Source: Simmondsia chinensis
Lineage: Eukaryota; Streptophyta; Magnoliopsida; Caryophyllales; Simmondsiaceae
Direction of reading: 5' to 3'
DNA: 64,000 bases
Assembly (NCBI GenBank): GCA_018398585.1
Contig: JAGTTD010000008.1
Span: forward strand, 12,474,501 to 12,538,500
Each line of letters starts with the position of its first letter. Position 1 is the first letter of the stretch. Below are positions 23,246 to 34,265 of this stretch, one piece after another. Position numbers and translations under genes: made by a program. Under the pieces are notes generated by a model. It did no database searches. It saw only the letters and a list, made by a program, of their open reading frames with translations, and was not told where the DNA came from.

Positions 23246-24098
23246 GAGAGAGAGTCAGTGGTGGTTGGCTACCGCGGCGTGGCGATGGCAAGTGGCCGTA
23301 GTGGCGGAGGTGAGAATCGATGGTAGTTGGTGCATGCCGACTGATGCACAAATTAAGAGACGGTATTGATGCTGGTTGGTACACTAGTAACATGGCGGTT
23401 GTTGTTTTATGCACAACACTATGTGGCAGTGGTTGTGTGCGAATCACAATGGTAGAGTATTGAAAATGTATGCAAATGTGAATGTAATGCTGTGGTCTTT
23501 GCTGGTGGATAACGCTCGGTCAAGGATCTAGTTGGTGGGTGACCATGGTAAGTTAATAGCTCTGGTAGGTATGTAACATTAGTGGGTGAACCGATAGCGG
23601 TAGGCATGTAACAATGGTAGGGATGTAAGCTTGAAAGAATGCAACATGATGCCAAAGGTGATAAACGGGTAACATGACGCTAGTGCTAGGAGGACTAATA
23701 CTATGGTATGTGGTTAATGCGATGCCGGTGGGTAATCCACGGTAAGCATGTGACCAAGGTCGGCGGGTAGTGACATAACAGGTAGCGAATGTCTAGCTTA
23801 ACAAGGTGGGTAGCAGAATAGAGCTTGTAGTAGAACGTGGCACGTAACCGGACACGATGTTTAGATGGATATGGTTGATGTCCAGACACTGCGTGGAGAT
23901 GGATACGGCAGGTAGCCGGACATAGTGTGTAGCTAAACATGCCATGTAGGGGACACTTAATGTAATAGGGCACAACGTGTAGATGTATGAGGCGTGCAGC
24001 GGGCATGGCATGTAATAGGACAGGGCGTGTAAAGGGACAAAACAGGTAGCGACACAAGGTTGTTAACCTCAAATAAAACAAGTCTTGTAATCTTAGAT
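23246..24098. repeat. Tandem array C: short degenerate GC-richer repeats
   Basis: Phrases such as GGTAGCCGGACAyrGyGTGTAG, ATGGCATGTA and GGTAACATG recur at intervals of about 20-40 bp, more regular towards 23780-24060. The last 40 bases change to the CTTGTAAyCTyAAAT type of array D. Long minus-strand open frames here (e.g. 23701-24081) are repeat shadows. Confidence 0.7.
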
Positions 24099-24109
24099 CA
24101 CTACTACAT

Positions 24110-24910
24110 ATTGGGTCATATGCAACGGTTTAAAACCGCAGCAAATTAGACAAAACTGCTGCATTAGATCTAATGCAGCGGTTTATAAACCGTTGCATAC
24201 GCAGCCGTGGCATTAGCCTTTTGCAGCAGTTTTTTTTACTGCAATTGCGGATCATAACCGCTGCATTTGGGTAACTCATGCAACGGTTGTTTGACCTATG
24301 GCAACGGTTATGCTCACCTAATGCAACAGTTATTTTAATCTAATGCAGCAGTTTGTGCAGACCTAATGCAACGATTATATTGACCTAATCCGGCGGTTTT
24401 GGTCTTAGCTAATGCAACGGTTATTCTAACCTAATGCAGCGGTTTGTGCAAACCTAATGCAACGATTATATTGACCTAATGCAGCTGTTTTGGTCTTACC
24501 TAATGCAACGGTTATTCTAACCTAATGCAGCGGTTTTGGACTTATCTAATGCAACGGCTACTCTAACCTAATGCAGCGGTTTTGGACTTAGCTAATGCAA
24601 CGGTTATTTTGACCTAATGCAGCGATTTTGGACTTAGCTAATGCAACAGTTATTCTAACCTAATGTAGGGGTTTGGAGTGAGCTAATGCAACAGTTATGT
24701 TCGCCTAATGCAGCGGTTTGTAGTGAGCTAATGCAACGGTTCTTTTCTCCTAATGCAGCGGTTTGTGGTGAGGTAATGCAATGGTTATGTTCACCTAATG
24801 CAGCGGTTTATTGATGAACTAATGCAACGGTTATGTTCACCTAATGCAGCGGTTTATTGATGAACTTATGCAACTATTTAAAATCGCTAATGCAACGGTT
24901 TGTAAAAAAA
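24110..24910. repeat. Left subterminal repeats of the CACTA element
   Basis: More than 30 copies of alternating TAATGCAACGGTTAT and TAATGCAGCGGTTTk at 15-20-bp spacing. The first part also has palindromic forms such as ATGCAACGGTTTAAAACCGC. Such arrays are the binding region of the TnpA-like protein in known CACTA elements. The function here is inferred from position. Confidence 0.88.
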
Positions 24911-25354
24911 CTAGTGTAGTTATTGATTCAGTTTTGGCATATATTGCAAGAATTTTTTAAACCAACACCTCTTCATCCATAAGCATATCGTAACACATCC
25001 AAACATTCAAAAAATCTTGCTCGACATCAAAGCTAATAAGAATCCAAATACAAATTACATAGTTGATAATCAAAGGAAACTACTGAATCAAATACATTGC
25101 TGCTAATCACAAAAGTCTAGACCTTAAAATATATCAAGCTTTACATATTAAAGCCAAAAAAATTCTACACCCAGAAAAGTCTATAACCACCAAGTCAATA
25201 TAAAAAAAACACAATTTACATTCAACCACATCGAGTACATTGTTCATAACCATAAACTCCACACTATGTTCCTTTATTGGCCGCGTGTCCATCAACATTA
25301 TCGAGATCCTCAGCACCCTGACACCAAAAACATATAAAATGAGCATAAGTAGCT

Positions 25355-25678
25355 TGCCATGAACTGAAGTGATAAGATTTAGTTGGAAGTAGTTGTAATT
25401 AGATACATGAGGTTGTTATAGTTGTTGAGATAGATATTCTTGTTTAGTTGAGTTGTTACATTGATAGTTATGTGTTTTACTTCATATAAAGAGTTGTAAT
25501 TGCACTTTGGAGATCATTCAATGATAATATCAACACTTCAATTCTCTTACTCTCCCTCTATTCTCTCTACTTCTCCCTCGAATTCTCATCTCTATCTCAT
25601 CTCTTTATCAATTCTCTCTCTCCCAAACTCTCTTTCTTTCTAAGTCATAACCCGAGCCCACCTCGGGTCATGACATGG
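25355..25678 (+). mobile_element. LTR-like fragment inside the CACTA element
   Basis: It has the same style as the other LTRs here: a TATA-like catataaagag near 25480, a CT-rich tract (25540-25640), an end GGGTCATGACA and then TGGCAGTATTAGAGTC, a corrupted initiator tRNA-Met PBS. The left boundary and a TSD could not be fixed. Interpreted as an LTR with a few bases of internal sequence. Confidence 0.5.
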
Positions 25679-26869
25679 CAGTATTAGAGTCTTATACAAC
25701 AAAAGAGATGTAGGAACAAATGATTTCTTTAGTTTTACATGAAGAATCATTGAGATATATGATAATTTTTGAGTTAAAAATAGAACTAAAGCACTAATAT
25801 ACCTCATTTGCAGCACCTGATGAAGAAGCAACATTTCAAGTAGTACGATGACCATTTCCAGGTGATCCTCCTACCAAGGTTTGAAGTACATGGGGATCGA
25901 GATTACTTAAACTTGGGATTACTAAGGCAAGTCTAGAGATCAGTTCCTGCATAACTTCTTTAGTCAGTTCAGCTTTAATGTCAGCCTTCATGGACTCCAT
26001 AACCTCTGTTGGAACTTGAACTCCACCCACTTGAACCTTCTCTTTAAGATCTCTCTAGGTAACACCCCTCTCAAATAGACGGATACGACCCGAATGCTCA
26101 TCACCCATTACTTCATCGAATGCATCTGTACTTTGGCTATTTGATCCTTCCTCAGAATCAATCTTGGATTGATGTTCCTCAACTTCTTTCTACGTCAAAG
26201 AAATGAAGTAAAAAGTTATACCTTGTTTATAATGTCATGCCATAAACCAACTCAATATTAAATCAATTAAATGAATTTAGAAAAATTTAAGACCAATAAA
26301 GTTAATAACTCTATGTAATTTATAGTACTTAAATGTATCTTATATTTTTCACTTAAATCACTTAAAAGAATCCCCCCACTCTAAAAACTTCCTTATCCAT
26401 AAATGCACTAGAGTTCAAGGGTGATAATCAGGTATCAAGAAATGGTCCAAATTTTAATTAAGTATTCTAATAATATTAATATGTAACCACCCCCACAAGT
26501 TAGTGGTTCATCAAATATTTTAATTAACTAACTAATCTACATATCACATTGTCTTAGAGTGACACTCACAAATATTTATATATATATGCATATATACAAG
26601 ATAAACATATCTCCTCTTAACATATGCCATAATATGCAATAATATGCAATAATAGAAAATCATCAACTCATAATTTGAGCAAGCCATTTCAAAATACCTA
26701 ACATAACTTTCGCATCACCTTTCTAGAAAAAGTCAATAATCCACGACATATTAGTAACTCAATACAATAAAGCAAATTCAATGCGAATAGTAAAAGCAAA
26801 TTAGAGTTTTAACTGCCATTTTCATTCAAGAAAATCTCTTACAGTACAACAGCAGTGACAACAACAAAC

Positions 26870-27560
26870 CCAATGACTCAACAAGCTCCTATCAAAGTAG
26901 TGTCTGATAAGAGTGAGATGTACGTAATCTTATCTCTCAAAATTGCTTAGAACCCCAATTTAGTCAAGTGCAATCAATTGAACCTCAATTTAGACTTCAT
27001 TCATCATTCATCATATATGAATTACAATGTCAGACTCAAGTACTTATACTAGTCCTAAGCTAATGGCTGTTACTCAAGTTCAATGCACCAAGACAACGTC
27101 AACTAACCAACATACTTATGCAGCTATCATGATTCCTATAGATGGGGCTTATGAAAGATTGTAATTAGAATAATATTGACGTAATAAGTAGTAAGTACTT
27201 AGTATAAGCTTGAATTGTGTAAGTAGGTTGATATGCTTACTTAGATATTTTGGCGCCAAGGCTAGTTCAAGTCGGTTAAGGCGGTTAAAAGGCATTGCAT
27301 TGTTATTAGTTGAAATATAAAAGGGATGCTAGTGTGTAATGGATGATTATTCAGTGAACATTACAACTATCTCTTTGAGATATGTCCCTTCTTTTCTTAT
27401 TTTGCATCTCTTTCTTCTAGACATAACTAATGCAAGCTAAAACATTGAACCTAGACATAACTAACTAACTGACTCTTAAACGAAAAATATCTAATTCAAC
27501 TAAAAATATCTAACTACCAAAATATCTTCTAACTAACTCTAGCTTATGGCGCCAAATACC
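26870..27560. mobile_element. Nested LTR-like sequences in a CACTA intron
   Basis: Bases about 27127-27428 (+) look like an LTR: TCATGATTCCTATAGATGGG, close to the start of the 12784 LTR, a TATA-like aatataaaaggg, and the end CTTCTAGACATAAC. It seems to split an opposite-strand LTR-like sequence at 26870-27126 and 27429-27560. Boundaries and duplications were not established. Confidence 0.4.
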
Positions 27561-28097
27561 AACACTGCAGCATGCTTACTGCATGTTATCACAATGCAGG
27601 TGCTAACAACACTTTATCACAACTTGCAGCTAAGGAAAGGTCTAAATGAACTAAACTAAGACTAATACAACATTATTAACTAACAACCCCACCAAGCAGC
27701 AACCACCAAAACGACCAGCAACAACAAAACATAGCAGCACCTTCAACAGCAACATAGCAGCAGCTAAATAGCAACATAACATCAACTTCTAGAGTTAATA
27801 CAGAATTGGGATCCAAAATTGAAGTAAATCAGTTTGAGAAGCTGGATTTGAGGATGCAATGATTCTTTGAAACATTTCAAAAAGAGATGGAGTTGTTGAT
27901 GCAGGAAATGGATCACGATTTTCAGAAACAACAAAAGATGTTTGATCACTTACAAGATCAACTCATTAGACAACAAAAGATGTTCTATCATAAAATAACC
28001 ACACTCTAAAATTAATCTAAAAATAACCGAACTCCAGAAATTTGGTTTAAAGAATGCTAAAATTTTGATTTAAAACTTACAATTTTTGCTATTGTAG
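27561..28097. other. Non-coding intron sequence with a short gag-like coiled segment
   Basis: Mostly AT-rich intron. Bases about 27825-27995 (+) read as a Met/Gln/Lys-rich helix (for example FQKEMELLMQEMDHDFQKQQ), similar in style to the N-terminal coiled coil of the LTR-element ORFs in this window. It is too short and broken to assign. Confidence 0.3.
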
Positions 28098-29473
28098 GCT
28101 GCACAGGATCTTTATACTTTTCATAGGGTTCCTCTTCCGCGTCTCAATGAATAATTTACTCCGCGACGGTTTCTGTTTGTTTGGATGTTCTTGTGGCTGG
28201 AAAAAGGTTAAGAGTTGAATACATCAATAAATTAAAACAAAAACAAAGAAATAAACATGAATATATATATCAAAAATAAAGTGAATTACCAATCTGCACG
28301 CGACCCTTGCAAAACTTTTCTTTTCGGCAGTGTGCATATACTTTTGTTTCTTCCGATTCCGAGTGTTGATTTCAGCAACTCTCTAAATTTATACGTACTG
28401 TGAGTATAATTTTCAACACATACAATAACATATACAATGCAATATACATATTCATGCCATGCACCTTGGCAGTAGAGGAACCCCAATATCTAAATAGATC
28501 TTTCAATTGATCATCAGGAATGGATGCTGGTCGATTTCTCCAACGAGTGGCATTGTTTGAAAATTTGTTGTAATGATTTTGTTTCACTTCACATTTAAAG
28601 GACTTCCATGCCGAGTTCACAGTCGACATAACCCATTTCCTACCTTGCGGGGGGATTATGTACTTCTTTTGCAATCACAAGAAACATCTTAGAGAAGTAA
28701 AAGAAAGCATAAAAGTAGGATATAACTTTAATTTGAAATAACCATACCGTTACATATTCCCATATCTTCTGCTTTGGCACTTTTCTCCAATTGAAAAAAT
28801 TTAGAGGTGCAATGGTAGGGTCCCGCCCTAAGGTGCCCAAGAAACTGCTGAACTCATCTAACTTCTTGTCATCTGGACCAATTGGTTGATTGTACTCATT
28901 TAGAAAGATAGGTACACGATTTTTCAGTGTTCTACTGTGTACATGCTTCATCATGCTCCTCCCTCTGTGCTTCTTTACTAGAGTAGAAGATTTGAATACA
29001 GACCTAGAAAGTTACAAAATACATACAGTCATGTACAACAACACTCGCTTAAAAGCCTATCACATAACTGATCCTAAATTTTAACAGTACTACCTTCGAC
29101 TTCATTATTATCTGGATGGCCTTGATCGCTGCTATGTGCGGAAGCCTGTTCTCGCCTAACACGCGTTTGTGATGAAGATCTGCTTGCTTGGTCGTTGTGG
29201 GCATCCGCTGGCCTCTCTGATGAGACTAATCCTGAGCAAACACAATGTTATGATTGTGATGTGAGAATATAGTAGTAGTAAGACATATGAGTCTAGGTGT
29301 CTATGTATGTACTTAGCTCTCTTACTTCTTTCCGACTGTGTTATGATATCACTGAGTAAGGACCTCCTCAGATCTGGTGTTGTTACAGGATCTTGGCCCT
29401 GTGAAGGAAGGCATTCTCAATCATCATCCTCATCGCTCTCGATAAATCCATCGTCATCACCCAGGTCATCATT

Positions 29474-29668
29474 TCACACGTACTCCTCGTCTGAGAAGTC
29501 ATCTTCTTCTCTATTCTCAAAATGTTGAAGCTCATTCCTTTGTTGTTGCGCAATGTTTGCTCTTTTCTGTTGTTGTTTTTTTCTTAATGTCGTTGCTATG
29601 GACCCAAGTGTACAAAAAGTTGGTCCATGTGATGTACTTTTCTTGGAAGTGTGCTTCTTTCCTTTCAT
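29474..29668 (-). pseudogene. Probable N-terminal exon of the CACTA gene
   Basis: The minus-strand frame MKGKKHTSKKSTSHGPTFCT continues into a Gln/Lys-rich helix and ends in acidic residues (FENREEDDFSDEEYV). It lies upstream of the Transposase_24 exons in the same direction. A basic, then Gln-rich, then acidic composition fits the disordered N terminus of such proteins, but no domain confirms it. Splicing to 28954 was not resolved. Confidence 0.4.
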
Positions 29669-29934
29669 CTTTTATACCCTGAAACATAAAAAAAAAAAAA
29701 AAGAAAAAAAGATGAAAGAAAATGAGAATAATTAGTATCATTAAAAATAAAAGAACTAAGGCAAAATGTTCACCAATATGTTGCGTTGTAGCTATGTAGA
29801 AGAAACGAAAAACACATAAATATTTAAATAGTAACATGACAAACTAACGAAAAACAATCAATAGATCAAAAAACAAACGCTCACCGGTTAAAATACATGA
29901 ATAATTAAACATATTATACGTAATCCCAGTCTGT

Positions 29935-30060
29935 ATTATCATAATCCGAGTCATCTTCTTCATCATCCTCTTCTTCATCCTCATCCTCATCCTCCTCTTC
30001 TTCATTTTCATCATCCTCTTCCTCGTATTGTAGTTGGTACCAAAGGCACCCATCAATATA
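29935..30060 (-). other. Acidic Glu/Asp-rich coding-like stretch
   Basis: On the minus strand one frame reads DGCLWYQLQYEEEDDENEEE, then a long Glu/Asp run, then DDSDYDNTDWDYV and a stop. The clean ending with Tyr/Trp residues after the acidic run suggests a real C terminus, perhaps of an upstream CACTA ORF. It could also be a GAA/GAT microsatellite read by chance. Confidence 0.35.
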
Positions 30061-30199
30061 CGCACCATAAGTATTAGTAGGAACAAGGCTATGTAGTTTG
30101 CTCTCAGGTCCCCGATTGTTGGGACGCCGCTTTGTATTGAGCTATGCTCTTTATTTATCAAAAAAAAAGGAAGCAATAGGCTAATGTTCAGCAATTAAA

Positions 30200-32050
30200 T
30201 TGTGTTAATAAACGGAAGAATATCAACTTTTATCTTATTTTGGTCTACAAATAAGGAACTAATTTTTTCATTAAATAAAGCGTTAAAAACTATTTTAAAC
30301 AAAAGAAAACAAGAGGAACAAATTTGAACAAATTTACAAACAACTTGAACTGACATTGTAAATAACTCAAAAAAAAAGACTAAATAAGCTCTGAAACATT
30401 TCGCACAGTCAAATCATCACATCACAAACCAGACGCAAGAAATTTAAAGAAACCTACAACACGAAGATAGAGAGATCACCCTAAAAGAAACACTTCGTAC
30501 TCAATAGCAGCTTCAACAGGAAGATTAGAGACAGAGAACATCACAGAAGCAACAAGGTTAAAATGACAAGATCATTAAACAACTTCCCAAACTCAATTTA
30601 CAGACAACTAAAGTGATAAGATGCATTGCCTAGTAACATTACAATCGAACTTCAAGATTCAAGAGAAAGGGGGGAGCCAACCTCAAATACTAACCCCACA
30701 AGAGAAGGGGGGGAGCTTTGAATCTAAAATCTAGTGTTTGGAGGGTGGATAACCTAACTACTACACACTAGAACTAACAATTTAGAAATCGGATAAAGGA
30801 TATTGCTTGTCTATGAGTTGCTTATTCAGCTAGGACTGTCTAGTTTGGTACTTTGTCTATTGATTCTAACTATCCTTGTCAAGCAATACAATACAATCCG
30901 TGGCGATAGTATTTCTTTTGATTTCCATACTTTTGATAATGTATAATAAGTGGTATCAAAGGTTTATAAGTGATATCAGAGTCCTAGATCAAATCTAATT
31001 CGAAAGTGTAAACTGCGGGTGACTTGATCTCAACAGTAAAGTGTACGTTGGTGATTGGTTCGGGTAGATCTCATGTTTGATCGGTAAACCAAAGGTGTAA
31101 ATTGTAGTTGTATGAGTTGGGTGAAGGTTTTGCCCAAGTGAACGAGGCGGAAGTTAAGGATTAGTAATGGTGATTTAGTTTGAGTAGAGGAGCGAGAGAC
31201 TAAATTGGTGAACCTAATGGTAGATTTGGTGGTTCCCTGATGCAAATAAAAGTGACCCCTCAAACTTTTAAATTCACAAAGACATCGCAAAACTATTGTT
31301 CAAAACAAACGTGACCTCCCCTAAACTATGAATTAAAAACAATGTGATCCCCTCGACTTTTAAGTTAATCAAAGACACCTCCAAATTGGTAAGAATCAAT
31401 ATGACCCTCCAACCTTTTATTTCATCAAATACACTCTCCAAACAATTTTTAAAAAAAAGATTAAATGTACCTAAATTAGATATGCAATTTATGTACCTAA
31501 TGTTATGATATAAACTCATTTAATGGAAAACACTTTATGAATCAAATAACTAGATAATCAATTGGTAAAAACATCTTATGTCATTTAATGAAAAAAAAAA
31601 AAAAGAATTCCAAACACCCAAAAGAAGTAAAATGTGATTAAAAAAAACTCAAGTGGAATCAAATACAAGATGCACTCTATAATAAACTTCATTGGCAAAT
31701 CAACAAACACATTACAGGCACAATCTAGAAGTCATGAATATGTTAAAATCATCAAAATTTGCCAATTAACGCCCTAAAAACATCACAATCAATAGCATCA
31801 CCATCACAATCAACACAATCAATGTATGAAAGTGTAGGGTTTAAGCCAAGCTCTTTCACAGATGTAGCCTTAACTTTCGAATGAAAATTCCATAAAAAGT
31901 TGGATTACTTGAAAGAATGATGAAAGATAATGAAAAAGCAACCAACAAGAGAAGTTTACTCAAAATTAAGTACATGACCATGAACAATAACCTATGGCTC
32001 CAAATTCGAACTTCAATCTAGGAATATCTAGAGCTCTAAAACACTAAAAA
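30200..32050. other. CACTA interior without recognised genes
   Basis: AT-rich. Bases 31255-31450 contain about four degenerate units near 65 bp (aaaagtgacccctcaaactttt, ttcacaaagacatc). Bases 30700-31000 resemble LTR-style sequence ending in two PBS-like phrases (gtggtatcaaagg, gatatcagagtcc) without a clear partner. Confidence 0.35.
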
Positions 32051-32059
32051 AACACAAAT

Positions 32060-32660
32060 TTATACACAATATAAGAGAAAGCGAACAAGAACATCATGAC
32101 CTAAACAAAAAGAAGAGAGAGAGCTAAAATTTACTGTTAATAACCGGAGAGGAAGGAGGCAGCAAGACGACTGGAGAGGAGCAAACAACGCGGTGAGACG
32201 ACTGGACAGACTAGAGATGACGGGAGCAGACAAGACAGTATAGCTAAGCGACGGCCGAAGATGGAGGACCGAGCGAAAGAGAGGCCAGTAGCAGAGGAGG
32301 GAGACCTGCAAACACAATTCAACTTGCTTCTGGATCATCCAATCGCTAAAACAAGAGCAAATGCATTGTTTGAACAGCAACAATTGAACCTTCAACATAT
32401 CAAAACTGCACCTAAGCTTCAGCAATCATAACACTTACTAACAACCTTAAAAACCCTAACTTACAGCAATTTCTTCTAAAATTTCTTTAGAAATTGCACA
32501 AATTTCACTTACGATTCACTCCTCCGCAAGTTTAAACACTAGATTGTCAGCTCGAAGGCGGATCCATACAACAATTAACACCAATTACAACGATAATCAA
32601 GCTGTAAACCTAGAACAAGTAGAGAGAGAAGATTACCAGAGTGTTTGTACGCGTGAGAGA
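32060..32660 (-). promoter_or_regulatory. Possible leader/promoter region of the CACTA gene
   Basis: Bases 32130-32330 form an island clearly richer in G and C than its surroundings, with purine-rich + strand runs. It lies between the right subterminal repeats and the minus-strand gene, where a CACTA 5' untranslated region would be. The overlapping minus open frames at 32060-32425 have no recognised similarity. Confidence 0.3.
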
Positions 32661-32724
32661 CGTTGAGAGCTGGGGAGTGCCGTACGCGTGAGTGAATGGG
32701 CGGGAAGGGGATGCGGTCATTATA

Positions 32725-32880
32725 TGGTGTCAATAAACTGCGTCTTCAAGACGCGGTTTATATCATATATAACTGCGTCTTATACGTGCAGTTTAATTAA
32801 ATAACCGTGTCTTCATTTAAAAAACACAATCCAGTTTTGTTTTTATTTAAACGAGTTGCTTTGACGTGGTTTACTATAAC
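32725..32880. repeat. Second palindromic repeat set (AAACTGCGTCTTsAAGACGCGGTTT type)
   Basis: At 32732-32760 the sequence AAACTGCGTCTTCAAGACGCGGTTTA forms a near-perfect inverted repeat, followed by further single copies (aactgcgtcttatacg, aaccgtgtcttcat). The motif differs from the ATGCAACGGTTT repeats nearer the end. Confidence 0.6.
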
Positions 32881-33394
32881 CGCATTTTCTCTCAAACCCA
32901 AAAGTTGCAAAAAGAAAGCGGTAAATTACAAAAAATCTCCTGACTTTTGCTTCAATAAAGGTGATTAAAAGTTATATACCATAAAATATAGGTGGTTATT
33001 TGCAAATAATACTAAAATTAGGAGAAACACTTAGTGTACTCTTTTACATATTAACTCTTCAATATAACTCAAAGAAGTGAGTTAAAAGCTATATATCATA
33101 AAATATTTCAAAATTGCATGGAATGTTTTTTATTTTATTTTTTTCTAGCCTTAAATTCCATCCGGTGGTCATTTGCAACCAAGAAAATTTTTTAGGTGGT
33201 TAAGAGCAAAAAAAAATAAAATTAGGTAGTTAAAAGCTAGATGACATATAACCTACGTGATAAAATGCAAAAAATCCTTGCTTTAATTAAGAATATTTTG
33301 GCAGAAAAAATTCACTTAAAATTATTGATTTACCCAAATTTTGTAAACATTATCATCTTCCCGCCAACTTTTCACCTTTGCAATGTAATTATGA

Positions 33395-33845
33395 CTAAGC
33401 TTATGCAACGGTTTAAAACCGCTGAATAAAATTTTAAAATCGCTGCATAATGGAGACCTGATGCAACGGTTTTAAAACTGCTGCATAATGTAGTCAAAAC
33501 CGCTGCATAATGGAGACCTAATGCAACGGTTTTAAAACCGCTGCGTAATGTAATCAAAACCGCTGCATAAAAGGGAACCTAATGCAACGGTTTAAAACCA
33601 CTGCATAAAATTATAAAAACCGCTGCATAATATGGTCCTAATGCAACGGTTTAAAACCGCTGCATAAAATGGTAAAAACCGATGCATAATAGGGGCCCAA
33701 TGCAACGGTTTATAAACCGCAGTATAAACTGCTGCATATATTTCATGTAATGCAACAGTTTTATAAACATTGCGAAATCGCTGCATAAAATAACTTTATA
33801 CAACGGTTTCAGAACCGCTGCAAAAGAACCGCTGCTTATGTGCAA
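33395..33845. repeat. Right subterminal repeats of the CACTA element
   Basis: At least ten copies of ATGCAACGGTTTTAAAACCGCTGCATAA-like palindromic units at 30-60-bp spacing, in the opposite sense to the left-end repeats. The stretch 32881-33394 before it is AT-rich and shows nothing recognisable. Confidence 0.85.
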
Positions 33846-33858
33846 TTATGCAGTATTG

Positions 33859-34265
33859 GATAGAGCTTGTAACAAGCCTAGTTGGTTACAGTAAACATGG
33901 CTTGTAATCTTAAATGAAACAAGGCTTGTAGCCTTAAACATGGCCTGCAAGAAACATGGCTTGTAACCTCAAATCAAACAAGGCTAGTAACCTTAAATGA
34001 AACGAGTCCTGTACCCTTAAACATGGCTTGAACTAAACATGGCTTGTAACCATAAATGAAACAAGGCTTGCAACCTCAAATATGGCTTGTAAGAAACGCA
34101 GCTTGTAAGAACATGGGAGGAAACCGAACGCGGCAGGTGACCGGACACGGCGAGTAATGGTTGATGATGGTTGGATGTTGTGTAGGTTGACGCCTGGTGG
34201 TGGTGGTCGTGTAGGCTGACGCCCGGCGATGGTGGGTTTGCAGTATGTCGGCAATGATTAGGTAA
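33859..34265. repeat. Tandem array D/C: CTTGTAACCTTAAA repeats
   Basis: AAACATGGCTTGTAAyCTTAAAT, gAAACAAGGCTTGTAAyCT recurs about ten times to 34110. After that, phrases of array C type return (ggcaggtgaccggacacgg). The CACTA element split this array from 24060-24098. Confidence 0.78.

Larger units (their letters stand above)
25836..28954 (-). pseudogene. CACTA Transposase_24-type gene, split in exons
   Basis: The exons, read on the minus strand, resemble the Transposase_24 (Ptta/En/Spm) family. About 28954-28748: FLNEYNQPIGPDDKKLDEF, FLGTLGRDPTIAPLNFFNW and IWEYVT, with donor GTATGG. 28664-28465: KYIIPPQGRKWVMSTVNSAW, YNKFSNNATRWRNRPASIP and LFRYWGSSTAK. 28384-28290: EINTRNRKKQKYMHTAEKKS. 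About 28200-28100: PSRSKLFIETRKRN. About 26195-25836: STDAFDEVMGDEHSGRIRLF with an in-frame TAG, then MESMKADIKAELTKEVMQEL, a helical C terminus. The last intron is about 2 kb and holds LTR fragments. In known elements this protein accompanies the DDE transposase. Splice sites are by eye. Confidence 0.72.
24099..33858 (-). mobile_element. CACTA (En/Spm) DNA transposon, 9.76 kb
   Basis: The left end is CACTACTACATATTGGG. The right end, read outward, is CAATACTGCATAATT, an imperfect inverted match. A 3-bp duplication, GAT, flanks it (24096-24098 and 33859-33861), as the CACTA superfamily makes. Hundreds of bases of subterminal repeats lie inside both ends. The gene inside is on the minus strand and encodes a Transposase_24-type protein. 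No TNP2/Transposase_21 (TnpD-like) DDE transposase is seen, so this copy is probably non-autonomous. Flanking sequence on the two sides belongs to one repeat array (cttgtaatctta...). Confidence 0.88.

Noticed and set aside
23701..24081. 126-codon minus-strand frame
   Set aside because: Entirely made of tandem array C; its repeated His/Pro/Ala phrases follow the DNA repeat.
24110..24910. Regular short repeats that could suggest a CRISPR array
   Set aside because: The repeats are degenerate, the spacers are just the alternate motif, and the context is a CACTA transposon end in a plant genome.
30950..31000. Two PBS-like phrases (gtggtatcaaagg, gatatcagagtcc)
   Set aside because: No convincing LTR end directly upstream and no partner LTR; not called as a primer-binding site.
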